From Burkholderiaceae bacterium (lineage in GTDB: Bacteria > Pseudomonadota > Gammaproteobacteria > Burkholderiales > Burkholderiaceae_C): a stretch of DNA of 5,873 nucleotides. The position numbers and the translations under genes are program-made. The stretch is taken from positions 1-5,873 of the forward strand of contig JALRBF010000257.1 of the NCBI GenBank assembly GCA_023262365.1. The letters are read 5' to 3'. Position 1 is the stretch's first letter; the number at the start of each line of letters is the position of its first letter. Under the pieces are notes generated by a model that searched no databases, was not told where the DNA came from, and saw only the letters and a program-made list of their open reading frames with translations. Shown here in pieces: positions 1-5,873 of the stretch.

Positions 1-2889
1 CGCGGTGAGCGTGGTCATCATGATGGGACGAAAACGCAGCACACACGCTTGTCGAATGGCCTCGGTGGGCGATAGGCCCTGGTGGCGTTGCGCGTCTAGG
101 GCAAAGTCAATCATCAAGATGGCGTTTTTCTTTACGATGCCAATCAGCATGAGCAAGCCGATGACGGCGATGATGGTGAGGTCCTTGCCAAACAGCTGCA
201 GCGTAAGCAACCCACCCACCATGGCCGAGGGCAAGCCCGCCAAAATGGTAATGGGGTGAATGTAGCTCTCGTAGAGCATGCCCAGCAAGATGTATATCAC
301 CACCACCGCAGCCACCAGCAGCCAAATTTGGCTTGCCTGTGAGTCTTGAAACACCGCGGCGTCACCGCCGTAGCTGGTGATGATGGTGGCCGGCAGTTCA
401 ATGCTTTTGACCATTTCGTCCAGGGCGCGGGTGGCATCACCCAAGGCCACCCCAGGGGCAAGGTTAAAACTGATGGTAATGGCTTGCAGTTGCCCTTGGT
501 GGTTGATGCTGGTGGGCCCCAGCGAACGCTTGATGCCAGCAAAGCTGGACAAGGGCACCAGCTCACCATTGCGGGTGCGCACCACCAAGTCGAGTACGTT
601 TTGCTCAGATTGGCCGGCGCGGTCGTCGATGCCCAAGATGACCGACCAGGTGCCTTCGTCGCTGTAGATGCTGGCAACCTGGCGCTCGCCGTAGGCGCTG
701 TAGAGCAGGCTGCGCAGCGACTGGGCGTCCACGCCCATGAGCTGCATGCGCTGGCGGTCAATGATGAGCTCGGCTTGTAAGGCGTTGTTTTCGGCGTCTG
801 AGTTGATGTCGGTAAAGCGTGCGTCGCCGCGCATGCGCTCTTGCACGCGGTTGGCCCATTGCTCGAGCGTGCCACCGCTGACGCTTTGCAGCGTGTACTG
901 GTAGCGGGCACGGCTAAAGCGTCCGCCAACGCGCAGGTTTTGCAGCGGGGTAAAAAACACCCGCACGCCCGCCACGCCACCCGAGGCTTTGCGCAGTTCG
1001 CCCAGCACTTGCTTCATGTCGCCGCGCTCGGCGCGTGGCTTAAGCGAGATGAACATACGCCCAAAGTTGCCGCTGAAGACGGCTGCAGCCATGGAGTCCA
1101 CCGCTGGTATTTGTTGCACACGCGCGGCCACTGCGTCGAGTTGGCGCTGCATGGTGGCCGGGGCCACGTCTTGCGCACCGACCACGCTGGCCATGACTTG
1201 GCCAATGTCTTCTTCGGGAAAGTAGCCCTTGGGCAGGGAGACAAACAACCACGCGGTTAGGCCAAAGGTGCTGGCCGTAACCAGCAGCATCACGGCGCGG
1301 TGACCCAACGACCAGTCGAGGGCGCGCGTGTAGCCGTTGAGCATGCCACGAAACAGCCAGTCAAACCAGCCCGTTAGGCGCAGCGCTAAGGTGGGCTTGA
1401 CGTCGTGCCCCTCGTGGCGCAAAAAGCGGCTGCACAACATGGGCACCAGCGTTAACGAGACCACCGCCGAGACCAAGATGGACAGGCCAACGATGATGGC
1501 AAACTCGTGAAACAGCCGCCCCAGGGTGCCGGGCATAAAGAAAATCGGTATCAGCACCGCCACCAGTGAGATTGAGATGGAGATGATGGTAAATGCCACC
1601 TCGCGCGCGCCGCGAAGCGCCGCATCAAAGGGGCGCATGCCGGCCTCCATGTGGCGCACGATGTTCTCGAGCATCACAATGGCGTCGTCCACCACCAGCC
1701 CCACGGCCAAGGTAAGGCCAAGCATGGAGACGTTGTTGAGACTGCCGTCAAAGGCGTAAAGTAGCGTCATGGCGCCAATGAGTGAGACCGGAATGGACAG
1801 CGTGGGGATAAGCGTGGCCGTGGCGCGGCGCAAAAACAAAAAGATGGTGGTAATTACCAAGGCGATGGTGAGTGCCAGGGTAAAGTACACGTCGTGCAGC
1901 GCTTCGCGAATCGAGGTGCTGCGGTCGCTTAGGCTGTTGAGCTCTAGGCCTTTGGGCAGTTGCTCGCGCAGCTGCGGTATGGCTTGGCTTACGCCGTCAA
2001 TTACCGCTACGGTGTTGGCGTCGGGCTGGCGGTAAAGGCCCAAAATGATTGACGGGGTGCCTTGAAAACGACTTAAGCGGTCTTCGTCTTCCACACCGTC
2101 GGTGATGTCGGCCACGTCGCGCAGGTAAACCGGGGAGCCGCCGCGCACCGAGACGATCATGTCGCGAAATTCAGCAGCTGACTTGAGCTGGGTGTTGGCC
2201 TGAATGATGAGCGATTGCTGCTCGCCCTTCACCAAGCCCATGGCGGCGTTGGAGTTGGTTTGGCGCAGCGCGGTAGCCAGGTCTTCAAGGGTGAGCTGAC
2301 GCAAGGCCAACTCGTCGGGTTTGGCGCGCACGCGCACGGCGTAGCGCTTGGCACCCCACACACTCACTTGGGCCACCCCCTCAATGGTGGACAGTGCCGG
2401 CGAGACCAGGTTTTCGGCAAAGTTTGACACGTCGGTCAGGCTCATGGTGTCTGAGCTGAGCGCCAAAATCAAAATGGGTGCATCGGCGGGGTTGACCTTG
2501 CGGTAGGCCGGCAGGTCGGTCATTTCGGTGGGCAGGCGCCGCTGCGTAGCCAGCAGCGCGGCTTGCACGTCGCCGGCGGCGGCGTCAAGGTTGCGGTTGG
2601 GCTCGAATTCGAGGGTCACGGAGGTGCGCCCGCGCGAGCTGGTGGAAGTAATGGCGCGTATGCCGGCGATGCGCGAGAACTCTTTTTCAAGCGGCAGCGC
2701 CACCGACTGGGCCATGGTCTCGGGGCTGGCCCCGTTGAGGTTGGCCGACACGTTAATGGTGGGCAGGTCGTAGCGCGGCAGCGCAGCCACCGGAATTTGC
2801 TGCAACGCGGCCCAGCCCACGGCAAGCATGGCCACATTGAGCAGCACCGTCATCACCGGACGACGGATAAAAATTTCAGTCCAGCGCAT
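1..2889 (-). CDS. RND multidrug efflux permease, HAE-1 class, MdtB/MdtC-like (3' end cut by window edge)
   Basis: Inner-membrane, proton-driven pump of a tripartite efflux complex, expected to export hydrophobic or amphiphilic compounds through the adjacent adaptor and an outer-membrane channel. The frame is open for 963 codons from ATG 2889 to the left edge; the family is usually 1020-1050 residues, so about 65-70 residues, including the last membrane helix, are missing. TM1 is near residues 10-28, the first periplasmic porter/docking part about 35-330, TM2-TM6 about 335-486, TM7 about 530-550, TM8 855-873, TM9 879-899, TM10 905-925, and TM11 starts near 955. The proton-relay residues are all present: D401 and D402 in TM4 (GLVVDDAIVMLEN), K921 in TM10 (VKKNAI), R952 and T959, matching AcrB D407, D408, K940, R971 and T978. 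The segment YRKVNPADAPI (129-139) is typical of MdtB/MdtC/MuxB-type pumps. It sits 3 bases after the adaptor stop. Substrate cannot be told from sequence. Confidence 0.95.
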   Translation of the reverse strand, partial: MRWTEIFIRRPVMTVLLNVAMLAVGWAALQQIPVAALPRYDLPTINVSANLNGASPETMAQSVALPLEKEFSRIAGIRAITSTSSRGRTSVTLEFEPNRNLDAAAGDVQAALLATQRRLPTEMTDLPAYRKVNPADAPILILALSSDTMSLTDVSNFAENLVSPALSTIEGVAQVSVWGAKRYAVRVRAKPDELALRQLTLEDLATALRQTNSNAAMGLVKGEQQSLIIQANTQLKSAAEFRDMIVSVRGGSPVYLRDVADITDGVEDEDRLSRFQGTPSIILGLYRQPDANTVAVIDGVSQAIPQLREQLPKGLELNSLSDRSTSIREALHDVYFTLALTIALVITTIFLFLRRATATLIPTLSIPVSLIGAMTLLYAFDGSLNNVSMLGLTLAVGLVVDDAIVMLENIVRHMEAGMRPFDAALRGAREVAFTIISISISLVAVLIPIFFMPGTLGRLFHEFAIIVGLSILVSAVVSLTLVPMLCSRFLRHEGHDVKPTLALRLTGWFDWLFRGMLNGYTRALDWSLGHRAVMLLVTASTFGLTAWLFVSLPKGYFPEEDIGQVMASVVGAQDVAPATMQRQLDAVAARVQQIPAVDSMAAAVFSGNFGRMFISLKPRAERGDMKQVLGELRKASGGVAGVRVFFTPLQNLRVGGRFSRARYQYTLQSVSGGTLEQWANRVQERMRGDARFTDINSDAENNALQAELIIDRQRMQLMGVDAQSLRSLLYSAYGERQVASIYSDEGTWSVILGIDDRAGQSEQNVLDLVVRTRNGELVPLSSFAGIKRSLGPTSINHQGQLQAITISFNLAPGVALGDATRALDEMVKSIELPATIITSYGGDAAVFQDSQASQIWLLVAAVVVIYILLGMLYESYIHPITILAGLPSAMVGGLLTLQLFGKDLTIIAVIGLLMLIGIVKKNAILMIDFALDAQRHQGLSPTEAIRQACVLRFRPIMMTTLTA

Positions 2890-2892
2890 GGT

Positions 2893-4122
2893 TTACTCCG
2901 AGGGGGTTACGGTGGGCACCACGCGCACGTCGCCTCCGGGGCGAACATTGTCGCGGCCTTGCAGCACCACCTGGTCGCCGTTGGCTAGCCCTTTGAGTGC
3001 CACTTGCTCGCCCAACGAGCGTAGCACCTGTACCGGTTGGCGTTGGGCCTTGCCTTGGCGCACCACGTACACTGCGGGTTGCTTGCCGCCCAGCAGCAAC
3101 GCGGCTTGGTTGACCACGGCTACTTGGCGCAGCGTACCGGCGTCTAGGGTAACCGGCACCAACTGCCCGGGCCATAGGGTTTGGGGCTGGTTAGGCAGTT
3201 CGGCTTTAATGGTGATGGTGCCACTGGTGGTGTCCACGTTGTTGTCAATAAAGCGCAACTGGCCTTGAATGGCTTGGTTGGACTGTGGGCCAAACGGCGG
3301 CTTGGCGCTTACGGGTGAGCCCAGACCAGCGCGGGTAATCATGCCCAGTTCGCGCTCGGGTAGCTTGAATTGAATGGCGATGGGGTGGGTTTGCACGAGG
3401 CTGGCGAGGGCTGTGCCCGAGCTGCCGGTGGAGACCAACGCGCCAGGGCTGACGCTGACCGCGCCCACGGTGCCGGCAAAGGGCGCACGGATGCGGTAGT
3501 TGGTCAGAAGCAGCGTTTGGCTTTGCACGGCGGCTTGATCGGCGTTGACCTGCGCCGCCTGTGCCTTGACTTGGGCGGCCACGGTTTCGGTGGCACTGGC
3601 GGCAATGAAGTTTTTGGCGCGCAGTTCTTCCGAACGGGCAAGCTGACGCCGTAAGTCATCCAGCGTGGCTTGCGAGCGGGTGAGTTGGGCTTGCAGTCGG
3701 TCAAGGTCGGCGCGTACGCGGCTGTCATCTAGCTCAAACAACAGTGCGCCGGCAGCCACGCGCTGGCCCTCTTGCACCACCACGCGTTGCACGCGGGCGG
3801 TAACCTCGGCGCGCAGAGAAACCTGGTTAAGTGCCACCACCGAGCCAATGGCTTGCAGGCTCACGGGCACATCTTGTAGGGCAACGGTGGCTACGGTGAC
3901 CGCCGCGGGCGCGCCAAAGCGCTTACCCCCTGCGGGCGGTTTGGCCCCAGGTGCGGGCTTGTTGCCTGGCGCCTTGCTTTGGGCCCCTTGCGCCCCTTGC
4001 GCAGCTTGGGTGGCCGGGGCCGGGGCCGGGGCCGATTGGGCGTGTGCGCCCATGCTGGCCACAAGCAGGCAAACCGCCCCCGCAGCGTAACGCCAGCTTG
4101 GCGTTGGGCATGGTGTATTCAT
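2893..4122 (-). CDS. RND efflux periplasmic adaptor (membrane fusion protein), MdtA-like
   Basis: Periplasmic adaptor that joins the downstream RND permease to an outer-membrane channel. From ATG 4122 it is 409 residues. Residues 1-28 look like a Sec signal peptide with Arg11, a hydrophobic core and a likely cut after AHA; the Cys at 18 precedes most of the hydrophobic core, so a lipobox is unlikely. Residues 29-74 are a flexible Ala/Pro/Gln/Lys linker. The first lipoyl half-motif is around 102-133, an alpha-helical hairpin about 136-207, the second lipoyl half about 209-228 (YRIRAPFAGTVG), then beta-barrel and membrane-proximal domains with MdtA-like segments VQTHPIAIQF, DTTSGTITIKAELPN and LWPGQLVPV. 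In the hairpin tip R163 and L167 fit the channel-docking R-x3-L-x6-S motif, but the last position is Ala174. An in-frame TTG 7 codons upstream (4143) is rejected because the Shine-Dalgarno AAAGG lies 9 bases before the ATG. It forms an operon with the permease. Confidence 0.95.
   Translation of the reverse strand: MNTPCPTPSWRYAAGAVCLLVASMGAHAQSAPAPAPATQAAQGAQGAQSKAPGNKPAPGAKPPAGGKRFGAPAAVTVATVALQDVPVSLQAIGSVVALNQVSLRAEVTARVQRVVVQEGQRVAAGALLFELDDSRVRADLDRLQAQLTRSQATLDDLRRQLARSEELRAKNFIAASATETVAAQVKAQAAQVNADQAAVQSQTLLLTNYRIRAPFAGTVGAVSVSPGALVSTGSSGTALASLVQTHPIAIQFKLPERELGMITRAGLGSPVSAKPPFGPQSNQAIQGQLRFIDNNVDTTSGTITIKAELPNQPQTLWPGQLVPVTLDAGTLRQVAVVNQAALLLGGKQPAVYVVRQGKAQRQPVQVLRSLGEQVALKGLANGDQVVLQGRDNVRPGGDVRVVPTVTPSE
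2896..2899 (-). promoter_or_regulatory. Shine-Dalgarno of the RND permease, inside the adaptor gene end
   Basis: GGAG on the minus strand lies 6 bases before ATG 2889, formed by the last two sense codons of the adaptor (TCG GAG) just ahead of its TAA. This fixes the permease start. It also means ribosomes finishing the adaptor stop on top of the next initiation site, consistent with coupled synthesis of the two pump parts. Confidence 0.75.
3984..4001 (-). repeat. 9-base perfect tandem repeat (two copies) in the adaptor linker
   Basis: CCCCTTGCG occurs twice back to back on the plus strand (3984-3992 and 3993-4001). In the adaptor it encodes part of the AQGAQGAQ run at about residues 41-48, and a degenerate third copy follows. 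It is an in-frame repeat within the flexible linker between the signal peptide and the first lipoyl half-motif. Confidence 0.75.
4012..4034 (-). repeat. Hexanucleotide simple repeat in the adaptor linker
   Basis: On the plus strand the unit GGCCGG is repeated for almost four copies (23 bases). On the coding strand it encodes alternating Ala-Pro (APAPAPA) right after the predicted signal-peptide cut. Because the unit is 6 bases, gain or loss of copies would keep the reading frame. Confidence 0.8.
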
Positions 4123-4173
4123 CGTAAGAAGCCTTTGAAACAAAAAGACGGACAGCGACAGGCGCTTAGGGGT
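4123..4173 (-). other. 51-base spacer between tolA and the efflux adaptor
   Basis: This is the only real intergenic gap. On the minus strand it holds a weak 4-bp inverted repeat (AGCG at 4166-4163 and CGCT at 4157-4154, 5-base loop), then 7 bases, then five T (4146-4142), then the adaptor Shine-Dalgarno. The stem is too short and too far from the T run for a convincing Rho-independent terminator. No clear sigma-70 promoter pair is visible. Read-through from tolA into the efflux genes is therefore plausible, though unproven. Confidence 0.6.
4132..4136 (-). promoter_or_regulatory. Shine-Dalgarno of the efflux adaptor
   Basis: AAAGG on the minus strand lies 9 bases before ATG 4122. It decides between this ATG and the in-frame TTG at 4143, which lies upstream of the site. 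It is the strongest ribosome-binding site seen outside coding sequence here; tolR and tolA lack comparable ones. Confidence 0.7.
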
Positions 4174-5103
4174 TCAGTCGCGTGGCCTAAACACAATCAC
4201 CATGGGCGAGGGCACCCTGCCGTCCTCGTCCAAGGGCATGCGCTGCGTGCGGTCAATGGCGCGCAACACCGCGTCGTCCCATGCGGGAACACCGCTGCTT
4301 TCGATTAACTCCCTTCCCAGAATGTTCCCGGTTGGGCTGGTGCGCAGTTTAACCACGGCCTCGGGGTTTGTGCTGAGCTGTTCACCAAAAATAATGTTGG
4401 GGCGCACCGCCGCCACCACCTTGCCGGCGTACGAGGGTGAGGGGCCGCTGGCGCGCTGGGCTTGGGCCTCGGCGCCGGCTTGTCCGGCCAGGGTAGAGAG
4501 TCGGGCCATTTGCTCTTGCCGCAGCTGTTTCGCCAGCGCCGCTTGTTGTTCGGCGCGGGCGGCTTCTTCGGCTTGCTTTTTGGCCAACGCCTCGGCTTGG
4601 CGTTTTTGGCGTTCGGCTTCAGCTTCGGCTAGGCGCTTTTTTCGCTCGGCCTCGGCTCGCTCGCGCTTGGCTTGTTCTTCTTCGAGGCGCTTTTTCTCTG
4701 CCGCTCGACGTTTTTGTGCGGCCAATTCGGCCTCTTTTTCGCGCTGGGCCTTGGCACGTTGGGCCGCAATGTCTTGCTCAGTGACCTCGGCCTTGGGCGG
4801 GGGCGGGGGCGGCGCAGGCTTGGCGGGTGGGGGCGGCGCGGGCTCAGGTTTGGGATCGGGCTTGGGCTCGGGTGGCGGTTTAGGTGCCGGTTTGGGTGGT
4901 GCAGGCGGAGGCGCCGAGCGCGGTGTGGCAGACCATAGCTCAACGTCGTAGGTTAGGGGGTCGGCGCTGCGGCTCCAGTTCACGCCCGCGCTTAATGCCA
5001 GGGCCAGCAGCAAGTGCATCACCAGCGCGCCGCCCAGGCTTGGGGCCCAGCGCATGGCGTCGCTGGGGGGCAACACAACGCGAGGTTGGGGCACGCCGTT
5101 CAT
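4174..5103 (-). CDS. tolA: TolA, cell-envelope integrity protein with TonB-like Pro-rich segment
   Basis: Inner-membrane-anchored periplasmic rod of the Tol-Pal system. It is energised by TolQ-TolR and reaches toward the outer membrane to drive envelope constriction. The protein has 309 residues: a short cytoplasmic N-terminus, one membrane helix about 22-41, a Pro-rich stretch 61-103 (27 of 43 residues Pro, with TonB-like EPKPDPKPEP), a highly charged Ala/Glu/Lys/Arg/Gln helix about 107-200, and a C-terminal TolA/TonB-type globular domain about 221-309 (SYAGKVVAAVRPNI, SSGVPAWDDAVLRAI, VIVFRPRD). The long charged helix and the neighbours tolQ and tolR favour TolA over TonB. In the membrane helix His30 is kept, equal to E. 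coli His22, but the position four before it is Ala rather than the Ser of the SxxxH motif. The ATG at 5103 lies 8 bases after the tolR stop without a clear Shine-Dalgarno, suggesting coupling; an internal ATG at codon 17 also lacks one. The gene after it is an efflux adaptor, not tolB. Confidence 0.93.
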   Translation of the reverse strand: MNGVPQPRVVLPPSDAMRWAPSLGGALVMHLLLALALSAGVNWSRSADPLTYDVELWSATPRSAPPPAPPKPAPKPPPEPKPDPKPEPAPPPPAKPAPPPPPPKAEVTEQDIAAQRAKAQREKEAELAAQKRRAAEKKRLEEEQAKRERAEAERKKRLAEAEAERQKRQAEALAKKQAEEAARAEQQAALAKQLRQEQMARLSTLAGQAGAEAQAQRASGPSPSYAGKVVAAVRPNIIFGEQLSTNPEAVVKLRTSPTGNILGRELIESSGVPAWDDAVLRAIDRTQRMPLDEDGRVPSPMVIVFRPRD

Positions 5104-5111
5104 GGGGGCAA

Positions 5112-5561
5112 TCAGCGCTTGGTGCTGACCGACAGTCCGACTCGGTCGACCCCGGCTTGGCGCAGGGCGTCCATGGTTTGCACCACGTCGTCGTACGCGG
5201 TGCGCCGGTCAGCGGCAATCACCACGGCCAGCGCCGCGGGCTCTTTGCCCGAGGTGTCTTTTTGCCGGTAGGCGGTGCGCCGCTCAAGCACCGTGTTGGC
5301 TAGGGTTTGCTGTGACACGGCGCCTGACCAGCGCCCGTCGCGCACCAAGAGTTTGCCGTCTTTGGCCACCTCAACGGTGATGACGTGATCGGGCTGGCGC
5401 GGCGCCTTGCCCACGTTGGGCAGGTTAATTAGGCTGGGGGTGATGAGCGGTGCAGTGACCATGAAGATGATGAGCAACACCAGCATCACGTCGATGAAGG
5501 GCACCATGTTGATTTCGTTGATGGTGCGGCGGCTGCTGCGGCGGGTGGCTAAGGCGGGCAT
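5112..5561 (-). CDS. tolR: TolR, proton-channel/motor subunit of the Tol-Pal system (ExbD/TolR family)
   Basis: Single-pass inner-membrane protein that works with TolQ to turn proton flow into movement of TolA. It has 149 residues, close to the usual 140-150. A short basic N-terminus (RRSSRRTINEIN) precedes one membrane helix at about 20-40, with the family start motif NMVPFIDVMLVLLIIFMV. Asp24 is the counterpart of the essential proton-carrying Asp23 of E. coli TolR. The periplasmic domain follows, with the typical VITVEVAKDGKLLV and the C-terminal stretch AYDDVVQTMDALRQAGVDRV. ATG 5561 is 8 bases after the tolQ stop and tolA starts 8 bases after its own stop, so the three genes look like one coupled unit. 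The nearest Shine-Dalgarno-like AAGG is 13 bases upstream, rather far. ExbD is the alternative, but the adjacent TolA-type protein with a long charged helix supports TolR. Confidence 0.95.
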   Translation of the reverse strand: MPALATRRSSRRTINEINMVPFIDVMLVLLIIFMVTAPLITPSLINLPNVGKAPRQPDHVITVEVAKDGKLLVRDGRWSGAVSQQTLANTVLERRTAYRQKDTSGKEPAALAVVIAADRRTAYDDVVQTMDALRQAGVDRVGLSVSTKR

Positions 5562-5569
5562 GGCGCGGG

Positions 5570-5873
5570 CTAGGCCTTGACGGGTTTGTTGCTAAGGTTA
5601 CGTTGCAGAATGTTCGAAAACTCTTCCATGAACGTGTCGGTGTGGCTGCCCACGCGGTCGACCACGGTAGAGAAGCGGTTGTACCCCAGCACCGCGGGAA
5701 TGGCGGCAAACAAGCCAATGGCCGTGGCCACCAGCGCCTCGGCAATGCCTTGGTGGGTTTTGACCGCCGCCACACCTGCGCCATCTTCGCCTGCATCCCA
5801 ATCGACGGTGATGGATGCGACCTCGCTCACATCGCCGACCAAACGCTGGTTTCGCAAATAGCCCAAGACCAAT
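5570..5873 (-). CDS. tolQ: TolQ, C-terminal part (5' end cut by window edge; visible N-terminal portion atypical)
   Basis: TolQ is the multi-pass inner-membrane subunit (MotA/TolQ/ExbB family) that forms the proton channel with TolR. About 100 codons are visible, ending at TAG 5570. From position 5749 down, the match is clear: [20 protein letters not shown] is the third membrane helix, with Thr50 of the fragment equal to the conserved Thr178 of E. coli TolQ, followed by YNRFS and the cytoplasmic tail [13 protein letters not shown]. The 41 codons before that (5750-5872) do not fit. TolQ should have the second helix with GLFGTVWGIMHAF there; instead there is a polar stretch ([19 protein letters not shown]) with no membrane helix. 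The frame is open and its third codon positions look coding, so it may be an insertion in the periplasmic loop, an old frameshift, or a chimeric end. A TTG at 5872 could be read as a start but is only where the window cuts the frame. Confidence 0.8.
   Translation of the reverse strand, partial: LVLGYLRNQRLVGDVSEVASITVDWDAGEDGAGVAAVKTHQGIAEALVATAIGLFAAIPAVLGYNRFSTVVDRVGSHTDTFMEEFSNILQRNLSNKPVKA

Noticed and set aside
297..980. Minus-strand open frame of 227 codons within the permease
   Set aside because: It is out of frame with the permease, whose own frame is open through all 963 codons and carries the family motifs. The product is rich in Ala, Ser, Thr, Cys and Trp without any domain.
346..1260. 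Plus-strand open frames (346-780 and 841-1260) opposite the RND permease
   Set aside because: They lie in the codon-aligned antisense frame of a strongly conserved permease, where G/C-ending codons suppress stops. No recognisable domains or ribosome-binding sites.
2563..3268. Plus-strand open frames over the permease-adaptor junction (2563-2988 and 2828-3268)
   Set aside because: Antisense shadows of two well-supported genes; His/Gly-rich or Thr/Ser-rich low-information products.
4037..4122. Lipoprotein signal in the adaptor (Cys at residue 18)
   Set aside because: The Cys lies before most of the hydrophobic core and lacks a proper L-x-x-C lipobox; AHA at 26-28 fits an ordinary signal peptidase I site better.
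4123..4143. TTG start at 4143 for the adaptor
   Set aside because: It adds 7 residues, has no Shine-Dalgarno before it, and would place the good AAAGG site inside the coding region; ATG 4122 gives a normal signal peptide.
4142..4166. Possible Rho-independent terminator after tolA
   Set aside because: Stem of only 4 bp with 7 bases between it and the run of five T; too weak to annotate as a terminator.
4202..4951. Plus-strand open frame of 249 codons opposite tolA, with Ser/Ala/Arg-rich then Gly-rich product
   Set aside because: It is the antisense image of the repetitive charged and Pro-rich parts of tolA; composition mirrors those repeats, no family is recognisable, and tolA is clearly coding.
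5112..5873. ExbB-ExbD-TonB instead of TolQ-TolR-TolA
   Set aside because: The third protein has a long charged helical rod typical of TolA, and the TolQ tail and TolR helix match the Tol families better, despite the TonB-like Pro segment.

Overview
The window is a GC-rich stretch of bacterial chromosome in which every supported gene lies on the minus strand, so it reads from right to left: 3' part of tolQ, tolR, tolA, a periplasmic adaptor, then an RND efflux permease that runs off the left edge. Protein features (long Pro-rich TolA, MdtA/MdtC-like efflux proteins, Type I signal peptides, codons mostly ending in G or C) suggest a Gram-negative proteobacterium. The TolQ and TolR sequences look most like Burkholderiales (perhaps Comamonadaceae). 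This placement is from memory of those families, not from a search.

Right part (about 4174-5873): an envelope energy-transduction module. TolQ and TolR form the proton-driven inner-membrane motor, and TolA carries the force across the periplasm to the outer membrane during cell constriction. The three genes are separated by only 8 bases at each junction, so they should be co-transcribed and translationally coupled. The 5' part of the visible tolQ does not look like TolQ: recognisable homology begins abruptly near position 5750, and the expected second membrane helix is absent from the bases that should encode it. The window ends there, so an assembly chimera is a serious possibility.

Left part (1-4122): an RND-type tripartite efflux module of the HAE-1 class, closest in my reading to MdtA (adaptor) and MdtB/MdtC/MuxB (permease). 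The adaptor has its own good ribosome-binding site. The permease start follows the adaptor stop by 3 bases, with its Shine-Dalgarno in the last adaptor codons. The permease keeps the full set of proton-relay residues and lacks about its last 65-70 residues because of the window edge. No outer-membrane channel (TolC/OprM type) is visible.

The notable point of layout is that the usual partners tolB and pal do not follow tolA. The efflux genes start 51 bases after it on the same strand, with no convincing terminator, so efflux genes could be read through from the tol promoter. There is no gene-free stretch above 300 bases; the largest gap is that 51-base spacer. I see no RNA genes, mobile elements, CRISPR arrays or attachment sites. 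Apart from the odd tolQ end and the gene order, this is fairly ordinary envelope and efflux territory.
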